DNA from: Deltaproteobacteria bacterium
GTDB lineage: Bacteria > Desulfobacterota > Desulfovibrionia > Desulfovibrionales > Desulfomicrobiaceae
Assembly (NCBI GenBank): GCA_009929795.1
Contig: RZZR01000008.1
Span: forward strand, 1 to 41,750
Direction of reading: 5' to 3'
DNA length: 41,750 bases
Positions 1-11,270 of this stretch are shown here, piece after piece (within the stretch, counting starts at the first letter, position 1; each line of letters opens with the position of its first letter). The position numbers were made by a program, and so were the translations under genes. The notes under the pieces were generated by a model. That model made no database searches and was not told where the DNA came from. It saw only the letters and a program-made list of their open reading frames with translations.

Positions 1-284
1 GCCCTTGACCAGAGAAACCTGAACGGGCAAATCTCAAGTCGTCCGGAAGAGAAGAAAGGAATTTCGAATCGGCGAGCCGTGCTCGTCGTTCTCTTTCGGA
101 TCTACCCAGCCCAAAAAGCCGGTCTCCTCAAACTGCTTGGGGGATCGGTTTTTTGGGTTATAATCAAACAAAAAAAGCGTGGGTTCAAGAAGGCATGAAA
201 CGAAGAAGTGGAGGGGGCGCCAGCCATCTATTGCTGAGCAAAATTCACCAATAGATCACCAATGAAAAATTTAAAAGACTTAAA
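1..284. other. Left edge, no confident gene
   Basis: No recognisable gene is seen here. A short plus frame is open from base 1 to a TGA near 197, and a minus frame is open between about 50 and 260 but has no ATG or GTG start; neither resembles a family I know. TATAAT stands at 158-163 with TTGGGG 16 bases upstream (136-141), a possible plus-strand promoter with no gene behind it. The stretch from about 235 to 310 is strongly AT-rich compared with the rest of the window. It may be the decayed or non-coding end of a neighbouring region. Confidence 0.4.
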
Positions 285-290
285 AATCAA

Positions 291-322
291 ATTTTTATAA
301 AAATATAAACTCGATTTCGAGT
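291..322 (-). terminator. Candidate intrinsic terminator after tadA
   Basis: On the minus strand an ACTCG/CGAGT stem with an AAAT loop (309-322) is followed by a T-rich tract (291-308), about 24 bases after the tadA stop. The stem is short, so strength is uncertain. Confidence 0.5.
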
Positions 323-345
323 CGAGCGCGTTACGGCCAGCTTCG

Positions 346-909
346 CTACCTCTCCGTTGATGAAGGTGATCCGCCAAGCGCGGACCGGCGGGAATGAAAG
401 AACGCTTTGAGCAGTGCCGAACTTTCATCGGCCAGAATGTTCGACACGACCCAGAACCGATGATTGGTCCAGGACAATTCGTGCCCCCGTAGTCGGGATG
501 TCACGGTGCCGGTACGGGGGTCGGGCGCAGCATAGACCAGACCAGCGATGCGGGCGTGGATCATGGCTCCAAGACACATGAGGCACGGCTCGAGGGTCGA
601 AACCACAACGCATCCCGGGATCCGGTAGTTACTTGTGGCCGCAGCGGCCTGGCGGATGGCCAGGATCTCTGCGTGGGCGGTGGGATCGTGGCCGACAATG
701 GATCCATTGGCTCCCTGCCCAACGATGACTCCCCGCTCGTCGAGGACCAGGCATCCGACTGGGATCTCACCCTGGTCCGCAGCTAAGCGGGCCAAATCCA
801 GGGCCACAACCATGGGTTCGCCCCACGAAGCCCACGGCCCGGGCGGACCTTCGCACGGTTGGTCTCCATAGGCCATGGCCGACCGGCTGTCAATGTAAGT
901 CGGACTCAT
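346..909 (-). CDS. tadA: tRNA-specific adenosine deaminase TadA
   Basis: Zinc-dependent deaminase that converts the wobble adenosine (A34) of tRNA-Arg(ACG) to inosine in the cytoplasm. The product is 187 aa. The cytidine-deaminase fold shows the HAE motif (His79, proton-shuttling Glu81) and the PCLMC motif (Cys109, Cys112), which supply the zinc ligands and catalytic base. The core begins around residue 33 (MVVALDLARL), so the first 32 residues are an N-terminal extension compared with the usual enzyme. I chose the ATG at 909 because it overlaps the stop of the upstream purQ gene in an ATGA arrangement, implying translational coupling. The pairing with purQ is probably operonic convenience rather than a shared pathway. 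A free guanine or cytosine deaminase is the alternative, but the spacing and the EPCLMCLGAMIHARI stretch are typical of TadA. Confidence 0.93.
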   Translation of the reverse strand: MSPTYIDSRSAMAYGDQPCEGPPGPWASWGEPMVVALDLARLAADQGEIPVGCLVLDERGVIVGQGANGSIVGHDPTAHAEILAIRQAAAATSNYRIPGCVVVSTLEPCLMCLGAMIHARIAGLVYAAPDPRTGTVTSRLRGHELSWTNHRFWVVSNILADESSALLKAFFHSRRSALGGSPSSTER

Positions 910-1715
910 CCCTGGCGGAGATACTCAATCCCTCGGGCGAATAATTCCGTGCCGAGAACGGCCGATTCGCCGCGGGTCCAGGCCGGATGGTTGGTTGGGT
1001 GGTTGTAGGCCTCGGGATGGGGCATCATGCCCAGGATCCGCCCGCTGGGATCGGTCAGGGCGGCGATGGCCAGAGGGGATCCGTTGGGATTCCACGGGTA
1101 TTCTTCGGTTGGCAGATCCGTGTCGGGATGGATGTAGCGCATGGCCACGAGGCGTTCGCCTTCCAAGGCTCGAAGAGTGGCCTCGTCACGGGTCACGATG
1201 CGGCCCTCGCCGTGTCGGACCGGGATGTACAACCGGTCGATACCTCGGGTAAAGACACAGTTCGAGCCTGGATCGCAGGCCAGATGAACCCAGCGGTCCT
1301 CGTAACGGGCCGAGGTGTTGTGGGTCAGGCTGACCTGACGCTCCAGATACCGGCCTCCCAGGGCCGGGAGCAGCCCGAGTTTTGCCAACAGCTGGAATCC
1401 GTTGCAGATACCGAGGATCAATCCCCCTCCTGCGTGAAAGTCCACCAGATCCTGAACAAGAGGCCGTCCGCTTTCGGTGACGGAGTGTTTCCATCTCATG
1501 GCCGCAGCCTGAGCAGCTCCGAGGTCGTCCCCGTCCAAAAATCCTCCCGGGAAAATCAGGAAGTTGTAGTCGGCGAGGCGAACCCGGTCTGCGATCAGAT
1601 CGGAGAAAAAAACCACGTCGGTGTGGTCCGAGCCCGCCAAGCGCGCGACATGGGCACATTCGCGTTCGCAATTGGTGCCGTTTCCGGTGATGACAATGGT
1701 ATTGACCGAGGCCAT
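906..1715 (-). CDS. purQ: Phosphoribosylformylglycinamidine synthase glutaminase subunit (PurQ type)
   Basis: Class I glutamine amidotransferase of the fourth step of purine synthesis, releasing ammonia from glutamine for the PurL synthetase that converts FGAR to FGAM. The 269-aa product has the nucleophile Cys104 in LGICNGFQ, an oxyanion-side PGGF near residue 57, and the His-Glu pair in MMPHPEAY near the C-terminus. The start at 1715 (MASVNTIVIT) is chosen because the family begins just before this strand. An in-frame extension to 1832 has no family resemblance. The upstream Shine-Dalgarno is weak (GGGG). It is a little longer than the usual roughly 225-aa PurQ. No purL or purS lies in the window, so the partner must be elsewhere. 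The stop overlaps the tadA start. Confidence 0.88.
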   Translation of the reverse strand: MASVNTIVITGNGTNCERECAHVARLAGSDHTDVVFFSDLIADRVRLADYNFLIFPGGFLDGDDLGAAQAAAMRWKHSVTESGRPLVQDLVDFHAGGGLILGICNGFQLLAKLGLLPALGGRYLERQVSLTHNTSARYEDRWVHLACDPGSNCVFTRGIDRLYIPVRHGEGRIVTRDEATLRALEGERLVAMRYIHPDTDLPTEEYPWNPNGSPLAIAALTDPSGRILGMMPHPEAYNHPTNHPAWTRGESAVLGTELFARGIEYLRQG

Positions 1716-1812
1716 AAAAAACCCCGCTGGTTTTCGGTTGATGTGAGAAGACCGGTGGCCGGTTTCGTACCGGAGGCTGGCAGGGAGCGCAAGTCGCGAG
1801 CTCACGGGTTCC

Positions 1813-4470
<2,658 letters not shown>

Positions 4471-4481
<11 letters not shown>

Positions 4482-5004
4482 ATTGGACGCGGCTAGGATA
4501 CGGCTCATGGTTCTGGACGTGGACGGAGTGCTCACAGACGGCGGACTCCACTACGACGCCGAGGGCCGGATTTCCAAACGTTTTCATGTCCAGGATGGAC
4601 TGGGCATCAAGATGGGCCAGAAAGCCGGACTTGCGTTTGCGGTCATCACAGGACTCGAGTCCTCGGCCGTGTCCCACCGGGTGCGGGAACTGGGTATCGA
4701 ACATTATTTCCCAGGCCAGGTCAGTAAGGTCCCGGTCCTGCTCAATCTGATACGCATGACCGGTGTGGCCTTGGAGGAAATGGCCTACGTCGGGGATGAC
4801 TGGGTCGATGCCGCGCCCATGGCCCGGGTGGGGTTGCCCATGGCCGTGAAGGATGCCGTGCCCGAGATTCTCGATCTGGCGGCATGGGTGTCTTCCCGTC
4901 CCGGGGGACACGGCGCGGTTCGCGAGGCGGTTATGTTCGTCCTTCGGGCCAAGGGCCTTTACGGGCAAATCTGGCAGGGCTGGCGGCAAGATCATGGTGA
5001 TTGA
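4471..5004 (+). CDS. kdsC: 3-deoxy-D-manno-octulosonate 8-phosphate phosphatase (KdsC)
   Basis: HAD-superfamily phosphatase that hydrolyses KDO-8-phosphate to KDO. The 177-aa product shows HAD motif I as LDVDGVLTDG (nucleophile and acid Asp residues, about 15-24), motif II Thr in AVITGLESS, the lysine region around VSKVP and motif III in MAYVGDDWVD. The short C1-cap-less layout is that of the KdsC tetramer subfamily. Its start overlaps the kdsA stop by 11 bases. It supplies the step after KdsA, and lptC follows 18 bases downstream. Confidence 0.94.
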
Positions 5005-5022
5005 CGGGATCTCCTCGAGAGA

Positions 5023-5613
5023 ATGGACCGGGGCATGAGGCCGGGCAGGAACCTAGTTCTGCTGGCCGCCGTCCTTCTGGGATCCGGAGGCCTGTATTTG
5101 GCCGTGCATGGCCTTTTTCGGGATTTGGTCCCGGAAATGAAGACGGGCCTCGACGATTTGCAGGCTGACCTGTCCGTGGAGGGCATTGAACTGCGCCAGG
5201 GCCGAGACGGCCGGATGCTCTGGAGGCTTCGGGCCCCTCGGGGAGAGTATGTCCAGGAAAGCGGACTAGTCAGGGTCGAATTTCCCGAAATCGACTACCA
5301 TCTGGACAACGGTACAGCCCGTGTCAGGGCCCAATGGGGGGAGGTCCGGCAGGAGAGCGGCCGCGCCCGGCTTGGTCCGGATGTGTCGGTGGTCCTTGAC
5401 GAGGCCACGGTCCTGGCCGATGAGTTGGACTACGACGCTGCGAACCAGCTCCTGGTCCTGAGCGGAAACGTGAAGGTGTCGAAGCCCGGAGCTGATCTGA
5501 CTGCTCCCAGACTGGAGATTCGTCTCGACTGGGAAACGGCCGAGGCCACGGGTGGAGTGAGGGTCGAGTTTTCCGGGTCCGGAACCTTGGCGACGGTAAA
5601 GATAGAAGGGTGA
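5023..5613 (+). CDS. lptC: LPS export system periplasmic/inner-membrane protein LptC
   Basis: Bitopic inner-membrane protein that passes lipopolysaccharide from the LptBFG transporter to LptA. The 196-aa product has an N-terminal membrane segment at about residues 10-27 (LVLLAAVLLGSGGLYLAV) followed by a beta-jellyroll periplasmic domain with repeated short strands. Sequence conservation in LptC is low, so the call rests on length, topology, the VEGIELRQG-type strand and position between kdsC and lptA. The start could be the ATG at 5023 or the ATG at 5035; neither has a strong Shine-Dalgarno. Confidence 0.85.
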   Translation: MDRGMRPGRNLVLLAAVLLGSGGLYLAVHGLFRDLVPEMKTGLDDLQADLSVEGIELRQGRDGRMLWRLRAPRGEYVQESGLVRVEFPEIDYHLDNGTARVRAQWGEVRQESGRARLGPDVSVVLDEATVLADELDYDAANQLLVLSGNVKVSKPGADLTAPRLEIRLDWETAEATGGVRVEFSGSGTLATVKIEG

Positions 5614-5614
5614 T

Positions 5615-6124
5615 ATGCCACGAATGCTGATATTTTTTTTCCTTTTTCTGATGGCCTTTCCGAGTCATCTGGCAGCGGACGAAACCGTTCCGACTCGGAT
5701 CAGCGCCGATACCATGACCTATACCCAGAAATCCGGGACGGTGGAGTTTTCGGGCCAAGTCCAGGTGGATCGGGAGGATTTCACCCTCTGGTCCGATCGG
5801 CTGACCGTGGAGTTTGACCCACAGGGCGGTCGGCAGGGAGTTGGGCCGGTGGAGGTCGGCGGGAAGGTCCAGAAGATTGTGGCTGAAGGGCAGGTCCGTT
5901 TTTCGGGCCAAGGGCGCGAAGGCCAATGCGGCCGGGCCGTGTACGAGGACGGGCCTGGCGTCTTGACCCTGACGGAGGACCCTTTCGTCCAGGAGGGAAG
6001 GAACCGGATTCAGGGAGAGACCATCCGGCTCTATCTCCGGGAGAACCGGAGTGAAGTCATCGGCGGGCAGAAGCGGGTCGAGGCAATCTTTCACACGCCG
6101 AAAAGGGATGCCGAGCTGCCATGA
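5615..6124 (+). CDS. lptA: LPS transport periplasmic protein LptA
   Basis: Periplasmic bridge protein that forms the beta-jellyroll filament carrying lipopolysaccharide to the outer membrane. The 169-aa product has a clear signal peptide (MPRMLIFFFLFLMAFPSHLA, cleavage near AADE) and the OstA/LptA N-terminal pattern ISADTMTY followed by VEFSGQVQV. It starts one base after the lptC stop and overlaps the lptB start by four bases. The C-terminal GGQKRVEAIFH stretch is typical of the family. Confidence 0.92.
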   Translation: MPRMLIFFFLFLMAFPSHLAADETVPTRISADTMTYTQKSGTVEFSGQVQVDREDFTLWSDRLTVEFDPQGGRQGVGPVEVGGKVQKIVAEGQVRFSGQGREGQCGRAVYEDGPGVLTLTEDPFVQEGRNRIQGETIRLYLRENRSEVIGGQKRVEAIFHTPKRDAELP

Positions 6125-6873
6125 CCGACGCGTCCAGCAAGGCCGCCCCCTCCGTCACACTCGAGGCCCGGGGCCTTGGCAAGGTCTTCGGGCGTAAGGA
6201 GGTGGTCCACGATATTTGCCTGGGTTTGTCTCAGGGAGAGGTTGTCGGCCTGCTGGGCCCAAACGGGGCGGGCAAGACCACGACTTTCTACATGCTCGTA
6301 GGCATCATCCGCCCCACCGTCGGACAGGTCTTTCTGGCCGGACAGGACGTGACGACCTGGCCCCTATACCGTCGGGCCCGCTTCGGCCTGACCTATCTGC
6401 CCCAGGAAAGTTCGGTTTTTCGAAAGCTCTCAGTACGGATGAATCTGCGCATTGTCCTCGAGTACTCGGGCCTGAGCCGAAAGGATCAGCGAAACAAGGA
6501 GGAACGACTCCTAGAGGAATTGGGCATCGCCAGGCTGGCCGACCAGAAGGCAGCCTTTCTTTCGGGCGGGGAGCGCCGCAGGCTCGAGATCGCCAGGGCC
6601 ATGGTGCGTGATCCAAAATTTGTTCTCCTGGACGAGCCCTTCGCGGGCATCGATCCATTGGCGGTGGACGACATTCAGAAGATTATCGTCGCCCTCAAGG
6701 AGAAGGGTATCGGGGTTCTCATCTCCGACCACAATGTTCGGGAAACTCTGCGCATCTGCGATAGGGCCTCGCTGGTCTGCGCCGGCCGGGTCATTCTGGA
6801 CGGAACCCCGGATGAGATCGTCTCTGACCAGCGGGCCCGGCAATTGTATCTCGGCGAAGGGTTCAGTCTGTGA
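6121..6873 (+). CDS. lptB: LPS export ABC transporter ATP-binding protein LptB
   Basis: Cytoplasmic ATPase that powers extraction of lipopolysaccharide from the inner membrane with LptF, LptG and LptC. The 250-aa product has Walker A GPNGAGKT (46-53), Q-loop YLPQESSVF, signature LSGGERRR, Walker B LLDEPFAGIDP and switch His in ISDHNVRE. The motifs GGERRR and FAGIDP are characteristic of LptB within the ABC family. lptF and lptG are not in the window, as is usual when they lie elsewhere. Confidence 0.97.
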   Translation: MTDASSKAAPSVTLEARGLGKVFGRKEVVHDICLGLSQGEVVGLLGPNGAGKTTTFYMLVGIIRPTVGQVFLAGQDVTTWPLYRRARFGLTYLPQESSVFRKLSVRMNLRIVLEYSGLSRKDQRNKEERLLEELGIARLADQKAAFLSGGERRRLEIARAMVRDPKFVLLDEPFAGIDPLAVDDIQKIIVALKEKGIGVLISDHNVRETLRICDRASLVCAGRVILDGTPDEIVSDQRARQLYLGEGFSL

Positions 6874-7011
6874 TGATGTGTTGGCCACATCCGCTCCGGC
6901 CGTGACGCGATTGCCAGACGTTGGCTTCTGTGGCAGATTCGAGTCGTCGCGGATTGGCCGCGGCCAAGCGGCGATCAACGGAGGCCTTGTTCACGGCCTG
7001 AGCATTCCAAA

Positions 7012-8430
7012 ATGGGACTCGAACTTCGACAAAGCCTGAAGCTGACCCAGCAGCTGGTCATGACTCCCCAGTTGCAGCAGGCCATCAAGCTGCTCCAATT
7101 GTCCAGAATGGAGCTGGTGGAAGCCATTCAGCAGGAATTGCTGGAGAATCCCATGCTTGAGGTCCAGGAGGAGCCCGTCGAGGAGCCCCAGGCAAGAAAC
7201 GACGAGCGCCGCCGGGAGCTTGGCGCTGACGAGGCTGATCTCATCCGCAGCGCGGACTGGGAGAGCTATCTCGGCGATTTTTCGAGCATGGCCAAGCAGG
7301 CTCAGGTCAGAGAAGTCGAGGTTCTAGACGAGGTCCTGTCCTACGAGGGAAGGCTTTCCTCGGCTCCGTCCCTGCAAGGGCATCTGCTCTGGCAGCTCTG
7401 TCTGTCCGATCTGGACGCGGAGGCGAGGAGGGCGGGCGAGGAGATCATCGGTAATCTGGACTCGAGTGGCTACCTGTCTTCGAGTGACGAGGAACTGGCC
7501 GAGGCCGCTGGTGTCTCCAAAGAAATCGTGGAACAAGTCGTCCATTTCATCCAAAGGATGGACCCGGTGGGCGTGGCCTCCAGGAGCCTCCAGGAATGCC
7601 TGGCCGTCCAGCTCGAAATCATTGGCGAACAGGACCCGATTCTCTACTCCCTGGTCTGGGATCATCTGGAGGATATCGAGAAGCGTCGTTTCAAGCCCCT
7701 GATACGTAAGTTCCATATGGCCATGGAGGACATGAAGGTCTATCTGGAGATTATTCAGAAGCTCGACCCCATGCCCGGGGCCCGTTTCGGCGGGGACAGC
7801 CCGAGATATATCAGTCCGGACGCCTATGTCTTCAAGTACGAGGACGATTTCGTCATTGTGTTGAACGACGACGGGCTGCCCAAGCTCCAGCTGAATCCCT
7901 TTTTTATGGATGGACTCTCAAAGCGGTCCGGGAAGGATGCCGAGTATCTGACGGAGAAGATACGATCGGCCCAGTGGCTGATGAAGAGTCTCCATCAGCG
8001 ACAGCGGACCCTCTACAAGGTTCTGGAGAGTATCGTCCGTTTTCAGCGGGGATTCTTCGAGGAGGGCGTATCCCAATTGAGACCCCTTATTCTCAAGGAT
8101 GTGGCCGAGGATATCGAGATGCACGAGTCCACAGTGAGCCGGATTACCTCCAACAAGTATGTGGCCACTCCCCACGGGCTATGCGAGCTAAAATTTTTCT
8201 TCAACAGCGCTCTGGACATGGACGATGGGTCGCAAGTGGGCTCGGAAAGTGTCAAGGCCGCCATCAAGGGTATGATCGCCGATGAGAACCCCAAGAAACC
8301 CCTGAGCGACGACCGGATCGTCCAGTTGCTCAAGGAGAGGCTTGATGTAAACATTGCCCGGAGAACCGTGGCCAAATACAGGGCGGCACTGAACATTCCC
8401 TCGTCCTCCAAGAGGAGGGCGATTTTCTGA
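7012..8430 (+). CDS. rpoN: RNA polymerase sigma-54 factor
   Basis: Alternative sigma factor that recognises -24/-12 promoters and needs an AAA+ activator to open them. The 472-aa product has the Gln/Leu-rich region I at the N-terminus (LRQSLKLTQQLVMTPQLQQA), an acidic region II around residues 50-110, the core-binding domain, a helix-turn-helix around HESTVSRITSNKYV, and the C-terminal RpoN box ARRTVAKYR (449-457). It follows lptB after 138 bases, a conserved arrangement in Proteobacteria, with hpf, ptsN and rapZ next. No good Shine-Dalgarno is visible at the ATG. A sigma-54 promoter lies upstream of amtB in the same window. Confidence 0.97.
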   Translation: MGLELRQSLKLTQQLVMTPQLQQAIKLLQLSRMELVEAIQQELLENPMLEVQEEPVEEPQARNDERRRELGADEADLIRSADWESYLGDFSSMAKQAQVREVEVLDEVLSYEGRLSSAPSLQGHLLWQLCLSDLDAEARRAGEEIIGNLDSSGYLSSSDEELAEAAGVSKEIVEQVVHFIQRMDPVGVASRSLQECLAVQLEIIGEQDPILYSLVWDHLEDIEKRRFKPLIRKFHMAMEDMKVYLEIIQKLDPMPGARFGGDSPRYISPDAYVFKYEDDFVIVLNDDGLPKLQLNPFFMDGLSKRSGKDAEYLTEKIRSAQWLMKSLHQRQRTLYKVLESIVRFQRGFFEEGVSQLRPLILKDVAEDIEMHESTVSRITSNKYVATPHGLCELKFFFNSALDMDDGSQVGSESVKAAIKGMIADENPKKPLSDDRIVQLLKERLDVNIARRTVAKYRAALNIPSSSKRRAIF

Positions 8431-8468
8431 GAATTTGGGATCCAGAACCCTAAATCAGGAGGAACGTC

Positions 8469-9023
8469 ATGGAGATCAAGTACAATTTCAAGAATTTCGA
8501 TCCTTCCGACCATCTGAAGAAATATGCCCACACCCGATTCGACAAGGTGGGCAAATATATGAAACACGCCGAAAATGCCGAGTTGACCGTCAATCTTGAG
8601 GTAGAAAAGCATCGGCACATCGCAGAGGTCGTGCTGCATGCCGATAACCTGCATATCTCGGCCAACGAGGAAAGCGGTGACATGTACGCGACCATCGACA
8701 TGCTTCTCGACAAGGTCGAGGCCCAGGTGCGCAAGATCAGGGGCAAGGGCATGGCCAAGGCCAAGAAGCGGGCGGTCAAGAACAAGACCGTCCGGCTGGA
8801 CATTGTCAGCTTTGCCCCAATGCCTTCGGGTGGTGGGAGGATTCCAACAGTCGTCGAGGCCGACCGCTACGAGCCTAAGCCCATGCCCGTAGACGAGGCG
8901 GCTATGCAGCTCGAGAGCCTGAATTATGAGTTTTTGGTTTTCTTGAACGCCGAAACAGAACGGATCAACGTTATCTACCGCCGGAAGGACGGTGATTACG
9001 GGTTGATCGACCCCGGGGTCTAG
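8469..9023 (+). CDS. hpf: Long-form ribosome hibernation promoting factor
   Basis: Binds the 30S decoding region in stationary phase and drives 100S ribosome dimer formation. The 184-aa product has the N-terminal sigma-54 modulation/S30AE domain (about 1-100) and the C-terminal dimerisation domain ending in EFLVFLNAETERINVIYRR, which defines the long form. A strong AGGAGG lies 5-7 bases before the ATG. It sits between rpoN and ptsN, the standard order, and the ptsN start follows three bases after its stop. Confidence 0.95.
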   Translation: MEIKYNFKNFDPSDHLKKYAHTRFDKVGKYMKHAENAELTVNLEVEKHRHIAEVVLHADNLHISANEESGDMYATIDMLLDKVEAQVRKIRGKGMAKAKKRAVKNKTVRLDIVSFAPMPSGGGRIPTVVEADRYEPKPMPVDEAAMQLESLNYEFLVFLNAETERINVIYRRKDGDYGLIDPGV

Positions 9024-9026
9024 GGG

Positions 9027-9476
9027 ATGCAGCTGTCCGAATACCTGGACAAGGACCTCATCGTCGCCGAGCTTAATTCGAGTTCCAAGCCCGAGGTCCT
9101 GGCCGAATTGCTGGCACCATTGGGGGGCAAGTACCCCCACCTCGACTTGAAGTCGGTCCTGGCCATTCTCATGGATCGCGAAAGCCTCGGCAGCACGGGG
9201 ATCGGGGATGGGGTGGCCATTCCTCACGGGAAGCTGGACAACTTGGAGCGGGTCATAGTCGCTGTGGGTCGAAGCCAGGAGGGTGTGGATTTTCAGTCCC
9301 TCGACCACAAGCCGGCCCGAATTTTTTTCCTTGTGCTGGCTCCGGAGCAGGTGGCCGGGATGCATCTTCGCATCCTGGCCACCGTGTCCCGACTTCTGCA
9401 GGACACCGTGTTTCGTCAGGAGTTTCTCGACGCTCCGGGCTGCGACGCCTTGTGGGATATGTTGCGTAAGGTTTGA
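9027..9476 (+). CDS. ptsN: PTS nitrogen-regulatory enzyme IIA
   Basis: Phosphoryl-accepting regulator of the PTS-Ntr branch, not coupled to sugar uptake. The 149-aa product has the EIIA type-2 fold with the phosphorylated His in [10 protein letters not shown] (His67) and a preceding GSTGIG loop. It lies downstream of hpf, as usual. Neither the Ntr enzyme I (ptsP) nor NPr (ptsO) is present in the window, so its phosphoryl donor is encoded elsewhere. Confidence 0.94.
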   Translation: MQLSEYLDKDLIVAELNSSSKPEVLAELLAPLGGKYPHLDLKSVLAILMDRESLGSTGIGDGVAIPHGKLDNLERVIVAVGRSQEGVDFQSLDHKPARIFFLVLAPEQVAGMHLRILATVSRLLQDTVFRQEFLDAPGCDALWDMLRKV

Positions 9477-10366
9477 GGCCTGTGGTTTCCCAGAACAAGA
9501 TTCCGGTCATCATTGTCACCGGCCTCTCCGGAGCGGGCAAGAGCACGGCCCTGCACGTGCTGGAGGACTTGGGTTTCTATTGCGTGGATGGGCTTCCGGC
9601 CCGTCTGGCTCCGGTCATGGTTGATCTTTTCGCTGGGAAGGCCAGCGTCAGCTATCGGGGTCTAGCATTGGGCATGGATCTGCGGCAGGAGGACTTCGGG
9701 AACGAGTGGAAGGAAGCCCGGTCCTTTCTGGGCAAGGAAGGCTGGGCACTTCAGATCCTTTTTCTGGAGGCCGACGCTCAGATTCTCTTCCGGCGCTATG
9801 CCACCACCCGCCGGCCTCACCCGCTGGAAGGCGCCGACATCGGTCTTGAGGCGGCTCTGGCCCAGGAACGGGAATCGCTTGCGCCGATCAGGGCCGAGGC
9901 CGATCTGGTTCTGGACACCACATCCTTTTCCATTCACGATTTGAGGCGGGTGATTCAGGAACGGTGGAGTTTTCTTGAGGACAAGACCTGCGGGTTCAGA
10001 ATACACATGGTGTCCTTCGGATTCAAATACGGCGTACCGATCGAATCCGATCTGGTTTTTGACCTTCGATTTTTGGCCAACCCGTATTTCGATGTCGGGC
10101 TGAGGCCTCTTTCCGGACAGGATCAGGCCGTGTTCGACTTTGTATTCAATGACGAACCGGCCCGGGAATTTCTGGATCGCTTTGAGGATTTCCTGCTTTT
10201 TCTTTTGCCCAGATACGCCACGGAGGGACGGTATAGACTGACCATGGCCCTGGGATGTACCGGTGGGAGGCATCGTTCAGTGGCCACGGCCGAAGTCGTG
10301 GCTAAGACCTTGAGACAGCGGGGATACGCCGTGACCGTCGAGCATCGTCATCTGGCTTTGGGCTGA
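9473..10366 (+). CDS. rapZ: RNase adapter protein RapZ (P-loop ATPase family)
   Basis: Nucleotide-binding RNA-binding protein; in enterobacteria it guides RNase E to the GlmZ small RNA and controls glucosamine-6-phosphate synthase. The 297-aa product has Walker [10 protein letters not shown] (17-25), a middle RDxxR-type linker region and the conserved C-terminal [17 protein letters not shown]-binding core. The start is uncertain: a TTG at 9473 overlaps the ptsN stop, while a GTG at 9482 lies after AAGG/GAGG sequences. Its position after ptsN and before PTS genes fits the family. Whether a GlmZ-like target exists in this lineage cannot be told from here. Confidence 0.92.
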   Translation: MRPVVSQNKIPVIIVTGLSGAGKSTALHVLEDLGFYCVDGLPARLAPVMVDLFAGKASVSYRGLALGMDLRQEDFGNEWKEARSFLGKEGWALQILFLEADAQILFRRYATTRRPHPLEGADIGLEAALAQERESLAPIRAEADLVLDTTSFSIHDLRRVIQERWSFLEDKTCGFRIHMVSFGFKYGVPIESDLVFDLRFLANPYFDVGLRPLSGQDQAVFDFVFNDEPAREFLDRFEDFLLFLLPRYATEGRYRLTMALGCTGGRHRSVATAEVVAKTLRQRGYAVTVEHRHLALG

Positions 10367-10395
10367 GGTCCGGGGCGAGAATCCGGGATCGAATT

Positions 10396-10803
10396 ATGAT
10401 TGGACTCATTCTGGTCACCCATGGCAGTTTTGGTCGAGCCCTTTTGGACGTTGCCGAGTCGATTCTTGGGCCGAACCAGGACTGCGCTGTGGTCGAAGTG
10501 GACGTGACCCGAAGCATGGACCTGATGCTCTCGGAGATCGCCACATGCGTGAAGACGGCCGACAGGGGAGACGGAGTGCTCATTTTGACGGACATGTTCG
10601 GCGGCACTCCGACCAATCTGAGCCTTTCGCTTTTGGCCATGGCCCGGATTGAGGTCATGACCGGAGTCAATCTGCCCATGCTTCTGAAGGTTCTGACCAT
10701 GCGCGACGAGTCGTTGGGAAAGGTGGCAACGGAAGCCAAGAACGCAGGCAAACAGGGCATCCAGGTAGCCGGAGAGGTTCTTCGGCGCAAGGTTGAGACC
10801 TGA
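10396..10803 (+). CDS. PTS mannose/fructose/sorbose family IIA component
   Basis: Cytoplasmic IIA protein that accepts phosphate from HPr and passes it to IIB. The 135-aa product begins MIGLILVTHGSFG with the phosphorylated His9 and contains the conserved DMFGGTPTN loop. It is followed directly (no gap) by the IIB gene and then IIC. In delta-type Proteobacteria such proteins next to rapZ and ptsN are often thought to be regulatory rather than sugar-specific; that role is inferred. Confidence 0.92.
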   Translation: MIGLILVTHGSFGRALLDVAESILGPNQDCAVVEVDVTRSMDLMLSEIATCVKTADRGDGVLILTDMFGGTPTNLSLSLLAMARIEVMTGVNLPMLLKVLTMRDESLGKVATEAKNAGKQGIQVAGEVLRRKVET

Positions 10804-11268
10804 ATGATGTGGGTACGAATAGACAATCGTCTGGTCCATGGCCAAGTCATCGAGGGATGGGTTCCCTATGTCCGGGCCCGGGCGCTGTGTGTGGCCAATG
10901 ATGAGCTCAGCGTCGATCCCCTGCGCCAGGAGATCATGGGTCTGGCCGTGTCTTCGGATTTGGATCTTCTGTTCTCCAGGGTTGCCGAGGCTGCGCGATG
11001 TGTTCGGGATCTGTGCAGACGTTGGCCGGGAGTTAACATGCTGATCCTTTTCGCTAGTTGCACAGATGCTCGGAGGGCCTATGAGGATGGGCTGGAATTC
11101 AGCCAGGTCAACGTCGGGAACCTCCACTACGCTCCAGGCAAACGCCAGCTCTGTTCCCATGTGGCAGTGAGCCAGGAAGACGTCAATTGTTTGAATTTTT
11201 TTGTCAAGAAAGGTCTTGAGGTCGATTTCCGCTGTGTTCCCAACAAACCCGTACATGTGAGCTGGTGA
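10804..11268 (+). CDS. PTS mannose/fructose/sorbose family IIB component
   Basis: Cytoplasmic IIB protein that receives phosphate from IIA and would phosphorylate an incoming sugar. The 154-aa product starts with the family signature RIDNRLVHGQV, in which His12 is the phosphorylation site. It starts immediately after the IIA stop, and IIC begins two bases after its own stop, so the three genes form one transcription unit. Confidence 0.92.
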   Translation: MMWVRIDNRLVHGQVIEGWVPYVRARALCVANDELSVDPLRQEIMGLAVSSDLDLLFSRVAEAARCVRDLCRRWPGVNMLILFASCTDARRAYEDGLEFSQVNVGNLHYAPGKRQLCSHVAVSQEDVNCLNFFVKKGLEVDFRCVPNKPVHVSW

Positions 11269-11270
11269 CC

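Noticed and set aside
50-260. Minus-strand open frame with plausible residues but no start codon
   Set aside because: No ATG or GTG, no known motif, and AT-rich flanks; too weak to call a gene.
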